Translations under genes and position numbers: made by a program
Assembly: GCA_016745315.1 (NCBI GenBank)
Contig: CP066886.1
Location: 837,501 to 901,500, forward strand
Direction of reading: 5' to 3'
DNA: 64,000 bases
Origin: Arthrospira sp. PCC 9108
Lineage (GTDB): Bacteria > Cyanobacteriota > Cyanobacteriia > Cyanobacteriales > Microcoleaceae
The notes under the pieces: generated by a model
Seen by the model: only the letters and a program-made list of their open reading frames with translations
What the model was told of the DNA's origin: nothing
Database searches by the model: none
Shown here: positions 18,592 through 28,100 of the stretch, piece by piece
Position numbering within the stretch: the stretch's first letter is position 1
Layout of the letters: every line of letters begins with the position of its first letter

Positions 18592-19383
18592 TTAAAAAAA
18601 CAAAGCATCCACAGCCACTTTTGCAAATTTAGACTTGGGATAGTTAGCATAATTATTAGGCAAATGATGAATTAAACAGCGCGGATCAAGCTGATATTGC
18701 TGTTTTATAACCCCTACTAAATTACGGGAATAAAACCCTTTAGGCACTTCTAAATAAGTGATGCCCTGTGCAGCTTTTTCTCTGATACCCCAACGACCAA
18801 AATCGGGGCTAGACGATCCCCCAAAAAAATGTTTTTTCGCCAAAGCCCTATCTAATAAATACATCCCCTGATCAGGGGTTGGCAAATTAATAAACTGGTA
18901 GTTTTCGGCTACTTCAACACTAGGCGAAGCATTCAAATCTACTGGTGCTACAGTATCTGTTACAAATTTCTCAGCTTTACCTGTTTGGTACTCGTAGCGC
19001 ACAAAAGAAGGGATAAAAGGCGTATTTTTCAGCTTTTCGCGACCATCTAGCCAATAAGCAAGGTTTTCGGGCGTAACTAGGATGTCATCTTCCAAATACC
19101 AAAAATGAGTTATATCTGGATATAACTTAAATTTTCTGCGAAACACCTCAAAATGACACCATGTAAGCAAATAAGGATGCCCCAACAAAAAAGGTACATA
19201 AATAGACACATTATTACCCAATCTAGCACATGCTTGTCTAATAGTATGATGATTATCTAAGTCGTTAGTAATGATCGATACATGAATATTGTCACTTAGT
19301 AAAGCTAAAGAGGTTGCTACCGTTTTTAGGTAACTTAACCGTGCTTCAACGTAAAAAAAAGTTATTGCAACTTCCAGCTTCAT
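18592..19383 (-). CDS. Putative glycosyltransferase, GT-A type
   Basis: This 263-aa protein has an N-terminal beta-strand (LEVAITFFYVEARLSYLKTV), a likely nucleotide-sugar metal site in WYLEDDILVTPENLAYW, and a C-terminal acceptor-type region with GGSSSPDFGRWGI. No signal peptide or membrane helix. The acidic EDD within a strand-loop resembles the DxD of GT-A glycosyltransferases acting on cell-surface glycans. I do not recognise a narrower family. It is transcribed toward the epimerase fragment on the same strand, so the two were probably an operon. The upstream DNA is an intron fragment, so its original promoter may be lost. Confidence 0.6.
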   Translation of the reverse strand: MKLEVAITFFYVEARLSYLKTVATSLALLSDNIHVSIITNDLDNHHTIRQACARLGNNVSIYVPFLLGHPYLLTWCHFEVFRRKFKLYPDITHFWYLEDDILVTPENLAYWLDGREKLKNTPFIPSFVRYEYQTGKAEKFVTDTVAPVDLNASPSVEVAENYQFINLPTPDQGMYLLDRALAKKHFFGGSSSPDFGRWGIREKAAQGITYLEVPKGFYSRNLVGVIKQQYQLDPRCLIHHLPNNYANYPKSKFAKVAVDALFF

Positions 19384-19404
19384 AACATTTCCATTTAAAT
19401 ATTA

Positions 19405-19590
19405 ATGTTTGTTGGACCTTGGGTCTCCTTGCCTCATTCTGTATCAGAATGATACAAAAACTTAGGAACATATAAACAGTTATGAGGTCGGTCAGAGGCG
19501 AGCCTCTTATATTCAGCCGGGGGGCTGAAGCCCTCACCAGGTAGTCATTTCGGGCATCTCAGCCCTATTTCATACCTGAACGTCTTACAC
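19405..19590 (-). mobile_element. 5' fragment of a group II intron (antisense)
   Basis: On the minus strand, GTGTAAGACGTTCAGGTATG starts at 19590 and continues with the conserved domain I wording (AATAGGGCTGAGATGCCCG, ACTACCTGGTGAGGGCTT) to about 19405. There it ends near the upstream side of the glycosyltransferase gene. No domain V or RT follows. It is a truncated copy. Confidence 0.75.
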
Positions 19591-19603
19591 CAGTTAGATA
19601 ATG

Positions 19604-20451
19604 TATAGCACAAGACAGAACATTTAGGACGTATAATGGCAAGGATATCTACAGAAGACCCAAAAAGCCAGCCCCCTACAGTTACGACCTTAGACAAAAA
19701 GTTATTAATGCAATTGAACTAGACGGTATGCCCAAAACCAAAGCCAGTCAAGTTTTCCATGTCAGCCGGAACACCATTAATCTCTGGCTGCAAAGAAAAG
19801 CACAGACCGGAGACTTCCTCCCTAAACCTAATCACCGACCTGGCAATAACCACAAAATTACCGACTGGCATAAATTCAAGGCTTTTGCCCAAGAGCATGG
19901 CGACAAAACCTCCGCTCAAATGGCTGAACTTTGGGATGACGACATCTCTCCTACACCATATCCAGAGCCTTGAAGAAAATTGGCTTCACCAGAAAACAAC
20001 TTACGGCTACCAAGAAGGTGATGAGCAACAGCGAGAGGCGTTTATTGCTCAGATTCAACATATGGAGCCGGAAGGGTTGGTTTACCTCGATGAAGCTGGC
20101 ATGAATAGTCAAGACTCGGATTATCCTTATGGTTACTGCGAGGAAGGACAACGCTTCGATGCCCTCAAATCCGGGAAGAGGCAGGGCAGGGTGAGCTATA
20201 TGGCCCCATGGTGTTATCAACAACTCTTAACTCCCTTTACCTTTGAGGTGAGGGTTGTTGTAATCGGACAGTGTTTGAGTTGTGGTTGGAGTTTATCTTA
20301 ATTCCAACATTGAAGCCAGGTCAAACTCTAGTATTTGACAATGCAACGTTTCATAAAGGGGGGCGGCAGGCTGAACTGGTGGAGGCAGCTCAATGCCGTT
20401 TACTCTATCTTCGGCCTTATTCGCCAGACCTCAACAAGATAGAGAAATGTT
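19604..20451 (+). mobile_element. IS630-family element, copy 2, 3' truncated
   Basis: The left inverted repeat (TATAGCACAAGACAGAACATTTAGGACG) starts at 19604 and is the mirror of the right end of copy 1. Homology to copy 1 stops abruptly at about 20451, after the codons for NKIEK. There the sequence changes to an IS1-type transposase end. The right inverted repeat is missing, so the element cannot transpose on its own. Confidence 0.85.
19680..20451 (+). pseudogene. IS630 transposase, frameshifted and truncated
   Basis: The start codon of copy 1 (ATG) is AAG here. The HTH part (19728, MPKTKASQVFHVSRNTINLW) runs to WDDDISPTPYPEP, where a short deletion shifts the frame near 19953. The core (YGYQEGDEQQRE, VYLDEAGMNSQDSDYPYG, MAPWCYQQLL) is in a second frame, and FELWLEFILIPTL...NATFHKGG...YSPDLNKIEK in a third. 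At least three lesions make it inactive. It keeps Ser where copy 1 has a stop, so the two decayed independently. Confidence 0.85.
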
Positions 20452-20581
20452 TAACAATACCTTGAGACAACCAGTGTCTCGCTTAGTACCCAAGACCTTG
20501 TCCTTTTCCAAGTGTTTGCAGAATCACATTGGTGGCATTTGGTATTTTATCCATCACTACAACGCATCATTACCTCTTTAG
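20450..20581 (+). pseudogene. IS1-family transposase C-terminal fragment
   Basis: The last 43 codons read FNNTLRQPVSRLVPKTLSF, SKCLQNHIGGIWYFIHHYN and a stop. This is the classic C-terminus of IS1-type InsB transposases, carrying the final catalytic region residues. It is joined in the middle of the IS630 DDE domain, making a chimeric junction. The rest of IS1 is absent. The sequence after the stop (CACTACCACC) could hold its right end, but no inverted partner is available. Confidence 0.8.
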
Positions 20582-21193
20582 CACTACCACCCTACAAAAG
20601 GATTCGCTTCCGGAGTTTGGTTACTGGTCAAAATTCATCTCGCCGTTAAGCCGCTCGGCTTAACGGGAGTTCTCTTTTGAGATTTAAGATCAGCTTGGGA
20701 ATTTGTTTAACTTAACTGTGTTAGACTGAATTAAATTCTCCAAAAAAGCCTGCTACAATTTTGGGCAAGAAAATCTCAAATCAGTGTGGCTAAGTCTGAC
20801 ATCGCTGCTTGTTCAGGCGGGCATTGTAAACTTTTATTACGAAACTCATAGATTCTTCAAAAGTGATCGGGAACCCCCATTACAGGTGATGAAGATTAGC
20901 TTGTTAACTGATAGGGGTCACTTCTTTAATGAGGGAGTTTCCATATACTAGGTAACAGACCTGAAAAAGTAACCCTGATTATTGATATACTGACTAATTC
21001 AGGTATCCCTCACCAATAATTCATGACTCAGATTGCTGATCGGCAACATTGGGAACTGAAAGACTCAAGAGCGGTCTTAACCTGAATCAAGAATTAGCTA
21101 GTGCGATCGCCAACCTTAACATCCTGGGAATACTAAATCCTAGGCCCTGTGAGAGCAATTTGTGTTCAACCAAAAGCAACTGAGATCACGATC
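20582..21193. other. Intergenic region upstream of sigma factor gene
   Basis: About 610 bp without a convincing gene. It contains the IS605-end-like phrase AAGGATTCGCTTCCGGAGTTTGG (20598), a strong hairpin (20643-20666), and an extended -10-like TGCTACAAT near 20750. The rest, up to the sigma factor start, shows no clear motif. A long leader or regulatory region for the sigma gene is possible. Confidence 0.4.
20643..20666. repeat. Perfect 10-bp stem hairpin (possible terminator or IS end)
   Basis: CCGTTAAGCC and GGCTTAACGG flank the tetraloop GCTC; GGAGTTCTCTTTT follows. This could be a rho-independent terminator insulating the mobile region from the sigma factor gene, or the subterminal hairpin of a lost IS200/IS605 element. 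Confidence 0.55.
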
Positions 21194-22423
21194 ATGTCAG
21201 CCACCAAAGCTTCCCCCGATAAAGAGTCCACCCAAACTTTCCCAACTTCTTCTAAGGACAAGGATATGGAACTACCAACAGATGAACTCATCCGCCTTGA
21301 CTTCAGTGATGTTGATCTCTCTGAGGCTCACACCAGTAGGCGCACCACGGATTTAGTGCGTCTGTACCTCCAAGAAATTGGTCGGGTTCGCTTACTGGGA
21401 AGAGATGAGGAAGTCTCGGAAGCCCAAAAGGTTCAACGTTATGTACAACTGGTGGAATTGCGGGACACGGAGGCGGAAACCAACGGGGGGGTACTCCAGA
21501 CTTATGTTAATCTCCTGAAAGTCCGCGATCGCCTCTGTGCTAAATTAAGCCATCGTCCCTCTTTAGAGCGTTGGGCTGCTGCTGGGGGGGTTAATCTCGC
21601 TGAACTCAAGCAGATTATGGCGGAAGGTAAGCGCTGTTGGGCGGAACTAGCTAACCTGAGTGTGGAAGAGCTAAAACAGGTCCAGAGGGAAGGAATACAG
21701 GCTAAAGATCACATGATCAAAGCCAATTTGCGCCTGGTGGTATCGGTTGCTAAAAAATATCAAAACCGTGGTTTAGAACTATTAGACTTAATCCAAGAGG
21801 GAACCCTAGGATTAGAACGAGCCGTAGAAAAGTTTGATCCTACCCGTGGTTACCGCTTTAGCACTTACTCTTACTGGTGGATTCGCCAAGGAATTACCCG
21901 AGCGATCGCCACTCAGAGCCGGACTATCAGGCTTCCGGTGCATATTACCGAGAAACTCAATAAAATTAAGAAAGCCCAGCGCAAGATTTCCCAAGAAAAA
22001 AGTCGCACGGCTACCATTGATGACATCGCCACCGAGTTAAAGATGACCCCGGATCAAATTCGGGAAGTGCTGCTGCGGGTTCCCCGTTCAGTTTCCTTAG
22101 AAACCAAAGTCGGAACCGACAAAGATACGGAACTAGGAGATTTGCTCGAAACAGAAGAAAGCACCCCGGAAGAACTGTTGATGCGGGAATCTCTTTACCG
22201 GGAACTACAGCACATCCTAGCTGATCTCAGTGGTAAGGAGCGGGCTGTAATCCAAATGCGTTATGGCTTGGGTGATGGTCATCCTTACTCCCTAGCAGAA
22301 ATTGGCCGTGCTTTGGATCTGTCGCGGGAACGGGTTCGCCAAATTGAGGCTAAGGCTCTGCAAAAACTGCGCCAGCCTAAGCGTCGTAACCGAGTGCGTG
22401 ATTATCTTGACTCCTTGGGTTAG
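21194..22423 (+). CDS. sigC: Group 2 RNA polymerase sigma-70 factor, SigC-like
   Basis: All sigma-70 regions are present. Region 1.2 is TTDLVRLYLQEIGRVRLL (about aa 50-70); region 2 has NLRLVVSVAKKY, LLDLIQEGTLGLERAVEKFD and the -10-binding YSYWWIRQGITRAI; region 3 has RLPVHITEKLNKI; region 4 has the HTH SLAEIGRALDLSRERVRQIE. The end LRQPKRRNRVRDYL is, as I remember, characteristic of cyanobacterial SigC. A longer GTG start at 21149 exists, but ATG 21194 gives the more usual length of 409 aa. Group 2 factors are non-essential and direct stress or nutrient promoters. The subgroup is less certain than the family. Confidence 0.85.
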   Translation: MSATKASPDKESTQTFPTSSKDKDMELPTDELIRLDFSDVDLSEAHTSRRTTDLVRLYLQEIGRVRLLGRDEEVSEAQKVQRYVQLVELRDTEAETNGGVLQTYVNLLKVRDRLCAKLSHRPSLERWAAAGGVNLAELKQIMAEGKRCWAELANLSVEELKQVQREGIQAKDHMIKANLRLVVSVAKKYQNRGLELLDLIQEGTLGLERAVEKFDPTRGYRFSTYSYWWIRQGITRAIATQSRTIRLPVHITEKLNKIKKAQRKISQEKSRTATIDDIATELKMTPDQIREVLLRVPRSVSLETKVGTDKDTELGDLLETEESTPEELLMRESLYRELQHILADLSGKERAVIQMRYGLGDGHPYSLAEIGRALDLSRERVRQIEAKALQKLRQPKRRNRVRDYLDSLG

Positions 22424-22508
22424 GTTTTGAGTTTTGGTGGCGGGGTTATCGACTATAACACTCGCCCCCTTAGGTTTATCAGAATTGATTCTCAATAAGC
22501 CAGTTTTT

Positions 22509-22538
22509 TTGACAGGATCTCAAAATCTTGTGTATCAT
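22509..22538 (+). promoter_or_regulatory. Predicted sigma-70 promoter of the Fur-family gene
   Basis: TTGACA (22509-22514), an 18-bp spacer, then TATCAT (22533-22538) preceded by TG, an extended -10. It lies 31-60 bp upstream of the regulator's start codon and downstream of the sigma gene stop. Fur genes are often autoregulated, but no clear Fur box was confirmed. Confidence 0.55.
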
Positions 22539-22568
22539 TGTCAGTATTAAGGTTTTATTGATAGTTTA

Positions 22569-23096
22569 ATGATGGTTTTATATACCGCGACTTCGTTTAA
22601 ATCGGAACTGAATAACAAAGGGTGGCGACTGACTCCTCAGCGGGAAACTATCCTCCATGTTTTTCAAAATTTGCCGAAAGGGAATCATCTCAGTGCTGAG
22701 GATCTCTATGATTTGTTAAAAGGTCGTGGGGAGACGATTAGTTTGTCTACTATTTACCGCACACTCAAGTTAATGGCGCGGATGGGAATTTTGCGAGAGT
22801 TGGAACTTGCAGAAGGCCACAAGCATTATGAAATAAATCAGCCTTACCCACACCATCATCACCATCTTGTCTGTGTACAGTGTAACAAAACGATAGAATT
22901 TCAGAATGATTCGATTTCCAAAATTGGTTTGAAGCAGGCGGAGAAATCTGGGTTACATTTGCTAGATTGCCAATTGACAGTTCATACTGTTTGTCATGAG
23001 GCTTTACGGATGGGTTGGCCTTCATTGGTTTCTACTAATTGGTCTTGTTCTCAGGCGATCGCAGAAACCTCCGGTGAGTACGTTAACCCTGATTAA
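22569..23096 (+). CDS. Fur-family metal/peroxide regulator
   Basis: This encodes 175 aa. The winged-helix domain spans residues 10-85 (GWRLTPQRETILHVFQNLPKGNHLSAEDLYDLL, STIYRTLKLMARMG). The metal-binding/dimerisation domain has HKHYE, the HHHHH cluster, and VCVQC. It resembles cyanobacterial FurA more than Zur, yet the second CxxC of typical FurA is altered: DCQLTVHTVCHEALRMGW has CHEA, not CxxC. The C-terminus carries an unusual extra 25 residues ending SCSQAIAETSGEYVNPD. ATG 22572 is an equally good start. FurA and PerR-like roles (iron or peroxide sensing) cannot be separated from sequence alone. Confidence 0.85.
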   Translation: MMVLYTATSFKSELNNKGWRLTPQRETILHVFQNLPKGNHLSAEDLYDLLKGRGETISLSTIYRTLKLMARMGILRELELAEGHKHYEINQPYPHHHHHLVCVQCNKTIEFQNDSISKIGLKQAEKSGLHLLDCQLTVHTVCHEALRMGWPSLVSTNWSCSQAIAETSGEYVNPD

Positions 23097-23190
23097 TTGG
23101 CAATTTGGCGGCGTGATACCAGGAACCGCTTTATATCCCTAGGGCGATCGCCAGCGGGTTGATGCGGTTCCTCAAGGGTTTTGTATTTAT

Positions 23191-24672
23191 TTATTTGTGG
23201 AATGTTTGGCGTTGTAGACCGGGCGAGGTATCGGAAGAACTGATGCTGACAGAGTTGTGATTGTTGATATGACCAAAACTACGGCGAGTGACGTTAAATA
23301 AGTAGGTCTCTGTAGTTGGTCCAACAATCCCGGTGGTAGTGATGTTATAGGCTTGCTGAAATTGAATCACAGCATTTTGGGTCTGGCCGTCAAAAAAGCC
23401 ATTAATCGGGCCATTATAGAAGCCTAACTCCCTTAACCGCCTTTGAATACGCCGCACATCTTCTCCGGCGTTACCGATTGTTATGTATGTATTAGGATTA
23501 GTGACCACAGGTCTGACGACGGACCCTGGACCGGCTGGAACTACGGGTATGATGGGACGTTGGGTAGTAGCCCTAGCTAAATGGAACTGGGTAGTAGGTC
23601 CGACTTGACCTGTTTGGGTGATGCCATTATCCCGTTGGAAGCGAACCACAGCGACGCGGGTAGATTCATCAAAAACCCCATCAATCATCCCTGTGTAGTA
23701 CCCTAATTGCTGTAATCGCTGCTGAAGTGCAATTACATCTGCTCCTCGACTTCCCAGCACGAGAATTGAGGAGGGATTAGATTGGGTCATGGAAACATTG
23801 GTAGAGTTGGAAGTGATACCACTATTACCCAACATTTGTTGACTAGCGAGGAGGCTTTGGGTGGTGGGTCCAATAAAACCAGTGGGGGTGAGACCATTAA
23901 CCATTTGAAAGTTACGAACGGCTTGGAATGTTACCTCATCATAGAAATTGGTAATTTGACCGGGGAAAAAACCAAGTCGCTGCAATTCTCGTTGTACTAA
24001 GCCGACTATAGGGCCAAAACTACCGGGACCGAGGCTAACATTTCCAGCGAGGCTACCGGTTCCGCGATTGAGAATGGCTAGGGTGTCTTCTGTGACTAGA
24101 CCTGTGGCTGCAATTGAGTTGGCTTGCTGAAAACGAATGACGGCATTTCGGGTGATTGGTCCAAAATATCCGGTGGAGTTGTTGTTGAAGAAACCAAGAT
24201 TTCGCAGGCGATTTTGGAGGTTGGTAACTCCGGGTCCACTGTCTCCTAATCCTAAACCGATTAATTGGCGATCGCTTACTGGGGTAGTATTGAGAGGGGG
24301 GCTGGCGGTGTTCTGGTTGGTTGCTATCAAAGCCACAACGGTATTAGGACCAACTATGCCATCTTGGACTAAACGGTTATCGCGCTGAAACTGAATCACT
24401 GCGTTTTGAGTTTCTTCACCAAAGTATCCGGTGGCGTTAGCGCTTAAATATCCCAATTCTCTGAGGCGGTTCTGAATTTGGGTAACTTCGGGTCCGAAAT
24501 CCCCAATAGCTAAAACTGCCTGGGCTGCATAAGTTATACTCAGAACCAGCAGCATTGTCCCTAGAGACAGAAGCCATCGATAGGCTTGAGTAGATAGTTT
24601 TCTATTGAGAATGAGTTGCTGAGGATTTTGGTAACTCAGGGCGAGGTACAGATAAGCATAGGATTCCATCAT
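23191..24672 (-). CDS. Secreted protein with five peptidoglycan-binding (PG_binding_1) repeats
   Basis: This encodes 493 aa. A hydrophobic segment at about residues 30-55 (WLLSLGTMLLVLSITYAAQA) is a likely signal peptide or anchor. Five repeats of about 60 residues follow, each with the pattern VxxLQxRLRxLGYY...GxFDxxTxxAVxxFQ...G.VGPTT, starting near residues 57, 140, 220, 305 and 390. Proline- and Thr-rich linkers separate them. No catalytic domain is seen. A cell-wall-binding role in envelope or septum architecture is likely. Multi-repeat PG-binding proteins without enzymes are common in cyanobacteria. Confidence 0.85.
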   Translation of the reverse strand: MMESYAYLYLALSYQNPQQLILNRKLSTQAYRWLLSLGTMLLVLSITYAAQAVLAIGDFGPEVTQIQNRLRELGYLSANATGYFGEETQNAVIQFQRDNRLVQDGIVGPNTVVALIATNQNTASPPLNTTPVSDRQLIGLGLGDSGPGVTNLQNRLRNLGFFNNNSTGYFGPITRNAVIRFQQANSIAATGLVTEDTLAILNRGTGSLAGNVSLGPGSFGPIVGLVQRELQRLGFFPGQITNFYDEVTFQAVRNFQMVNGLTPTGFIGPTTQSLLASQQMLGNSGITSNSTNVSMTQSNPSSILVLGSRGADVIALQQRLQQLGYYTGMIDGVFDESTRVAVVRFQRDNGITQTGQVGPTTQFHLARATTQRPIIPVVPAGPGSVVRPVVTNPNTYITIGNAGEDVRRIQRRLRELGFYNGPINGFFDGQTQNAVIQFQQAYNITTTGIVGPTTETYLFNVTRRSFGHINNHNSVSISSSDTSPGLQRQTFHK

Positions 24673-24751
24673 AATTCTTCAGGAAAATATAGGAATGGGA
24701 AACACTGAACCCAAAAAACCCTAGGTTTCGGTTTCCTTTCCATTATATTAC

Positions 24752-24928
24752 TTATACCAAACCTGCGCGATCGCATAACATCGCCACAATTACTGAAAAA
24801 GCGGTAATTCCCAAGGCTACCCAAGGACTTTGACCTTGACTAACTGCGAAAGATGTAGCTACTCCAGCCCCTAAGCCAGCGGTCACGGCTGCACCAATGG
24901 GATCACGTTCTGATTTGGGTTTATACAT
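24752..24928 (-). CDS. Small hydrophobic protein, 58 aa
   Basis: The minus-strand ATG at 24928 gives MYKPKSERDPIGAAVTAGLG, then a Gly/Ala-rich hydrophobic stretch (GAGVATSFAVSQG) and a second helix (PWVALGITAFSVIVAMLCD). It is too short for usual ORF cutoffs, but composition and two-helix topology look like a real membrane micro-protein of a kind seen in cyanobacterial genomes. It sits between the PG-binding gene and the giant membrane protein gene on the same strand. Function unknown. Confidence 0.6.
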   Translation of the reverse strand: MYKPKSERDPIGAAVTAGLGAGVATSFAVSQGQSPWVALGITAFSVIVAMLCDRAGLV

Positions 24929-25150
24929 AGTTTTTTAGAATGATAAATTCCAATGGCTGCCACTCTAGCACCATGATTGAGGAGGTGGATCGAAAAGTTG
25001 CTAAATTGAAATTAAGATTTAACTTTAGATAAGTTTCTTAACATTCGGCGGGGAAATTAGGGTGGTTTTTTAAGAAAGTTAACAAAATTGGCTCTGGGTC
25101 AGGAACCTGGGGCTGGTATTTGCTGGGAATTTATCCTCAAAGGTCTAGGG

Positions 25151-28100
25151 CTATTCCCACCTGTCTAATTCTTGAAGGGAGTTTTGGAATAGGCTAAGAA
25201 TTTGGTCTCTGCGGGTTTCAAAGTTGGCGGCACCCCAAATAAACATTAATCCGCCGATAAAAACTACTATCCATTTTATAAAGGAATAAACTGAGTTTAA
25301 AATTATTAATTGATTGACAATATTAATGATAAATGTGGCTGTTCCAATGTACAAAAAAGCACGAGTTTTGATGGTTAAACCAGCACCAATGGCGATTAAA
25401 CTAATGATACCGGGAATAATTCCTACCCATTGACTTTCTAATAAGGAGATTACGCAAATTAAGCTAATACTGAGGATACGGATTAGGTGTCGAAGGGGTC
25501 GGCGTTGGGAACCTTTTAGGTAGGGTTCAACTTGCAGAATATATAACATTGATAAAGCGGGAGGGGTGACTATCCACAGTAAATAAGTAGCTGCTGGAGT
25601 GGCTACAATGGCTTTTAAGATTACCCAATTCAGGAGAAAAAGACTAAGGTAAGTAAACCGAATATTTTGACTTAATTCGGCTAGGAATACATAGAAAATG
25701 GCGGTGATGACGGTGGCTATATACCAGGAGGTGAGTTGAGGGGGATTAATGAAACTATGGATAATTGCAATAGATCCTATTGGTAAAACGACTGCATACC
25801 GTCGCCAGGGTGTTTGTGACCATCCCCAATTTTCCCAGGGAGATATATAGAAATAATAGGCAATTATAGAAGCGATCGCACCTATCCAGGGAAACAGAAT
25901 ATTTCCCAAATTCAGGACATCAATCACATAATAAACGATGGCTACGGCTTGTAATAAACCTACATAAACCCAGATATTTTGTGGCTGTTGATGGGGCTGA
26001 ATGCGACCCTGTACGATCGCATAACGACTGAGGAGGATGCCACTTCCTAACCCTACTAAGGGACTGGAATTTCCGGGGAGAAAACAGGATATTACTAATA
26101 ATACACTAGCGATTAACCAATGACAATGGGCGATCGCTGTAATTTCCCCCGCCACCAGATGCAAAAATCTTGCTAAAGTTGATGATAAGATCCGATACAG
26201 ATAGACGAAGCTGGTAGTTAATACTGTGAAGGCGACTAATTGATTAGCTAGGGATTGGTAACTGACTTGCTGAAATAACATTTCTCCGGCGGCGATTGAT
26301 ACTCCTACTATTCCCAAATAAACTAGGGGTTTCAAGGAATACTGTCGCCGTCCCACGCCTATTAAAATTAAGGCAAATCCGAGGGTATTTAAACCAGTCC
26401 AAACAGCTATTTCATTAAATCTTAGGAGGCTTCCCAGTATGCCATATAATAAAGGAATAACTTGTAAAGATTGAGGGATACTCAAATCCGGGTGTTTTTG
26501 CTGCCACCAATCACCGCCTATTTGTACGATAATTCCTAAAGCTGTATTGGCGATCGCCAACAGAATTAAAGAGTGGGGTAAAAATCCCAATATTTCGGAT
26601 ACGAGTAATTGTATCCCCCAAAATGTTCCATAAATACCATTATCAAAACTGCGAGTTGATAGAGTTGCTGTCTGAGTCCGAAAGGCTATGGCTGCTACGG
26701 TTAAAGCGATGACTAGGACAGCTAATAAACTCGGTTGTATTTGTTGTTGAAAAACTGACAGAGAATGAAAGGTTAGCAGTAGTAACTGTATCGCCGCCAG
26801 TGAAGTTGCCCACAGGTCTGCTGCTTGTCTATAAAGTTTGGCTAATAAGGCTTCCCGGTTGAGTAAATTATGCCGTAATATCCACAAACTCCCCAATGTG
26901 ATGGCGTTAACGAGTAACCAGTCTAGGTTAGAAAGTATCTGTAATTCCCAGAGTATAGCGGTTAAGAAACTGAGACCAAATCCCAAAGCGATCGCCGCTA
27001 CAATTAGCCGACGTATATAATAGGAGTTAATGGCAATTATGACGGTGCTTATACCTAAAGATATCGCCCAAATTACAGGTAGTTGGACTGTCAACAGTTG
27101 CGCGACTACTGTAGTCACAATGGCTAATTCAGCCGATTGTTTTTGTTGTGAATTGCTACCATATTTGGCGATAAAAGTCAAGCCCAAAGGTGTGATTAAC
27201 CAGATTAAATTGACAGGTTCAATGCTATTGCTAAGTAGGAGATAGCTACAACCCGCCAAGACTAAACCTAGATAAAAACCACTTTTTCCCCAACTATGAT
27301 CTGGGGTATCATATCGAGAGAGAAAGTGATGATGGCTGGCGATAGATAAGCCAAATTCTCCTAACATTAGTAATAATAAAATTATCGCCCACTTAGTATA
27401 GTTGAGAGTAGGAATTAGCCAGTTGATGCTACTGACGACAGCTAGTAAAGCGGTTATATGGGTTAAATAGACTCGAAATGGGTGATAAGTTCGGCGTTTC
27501 GTAACTACGGCTAAGGTTAAAGTTGAGGCGATTAAATTAAGCGATCGCGTGAGAGGATTAATCACCCCCAACAAAGCTAAAACTACTCCTAATAATAATG
27601 CGATTTTCTCACCAAATAATGCTAATCTGCGCTTAGGTATTTGATACAGCCACTCAGTAACCGCCAGCATCAAAATCAGATAAGGAAACCAGGTCAAGCT
27701 AAGTAGTGACCAAGGGTAATTTTGACTATTAGTAATGGCGGCAACATTGATAATAGCAGTTTGTCTAATGCCACTAGGAATCATGAGTCCTAGTAACCAA
27801 ATCATCTGTAATCCTATGGCAAATATTACTAATAAATCCCGCCGTCGCCAAGAGTTTCGCAGGTGTTGATTCCAGATATAAATTACTAAGGCGCTAATAA
27901 CAAAAGCGTGCCCAGGATAGGATATCAAAGAAATCAACCATCCTAAAATTAGTAATCCATAGCCGCTACGATTTATTAATGGCGAGGAAAAAGAGTAGAT
28001 TAACCAGCCACAAATACCTACAGCCAATCCCAAAGTATCGAGGGGTACTTCGGCGACAAAAATACCGCGACCTAGGATAATAATTAGGCTATAAATTAAC

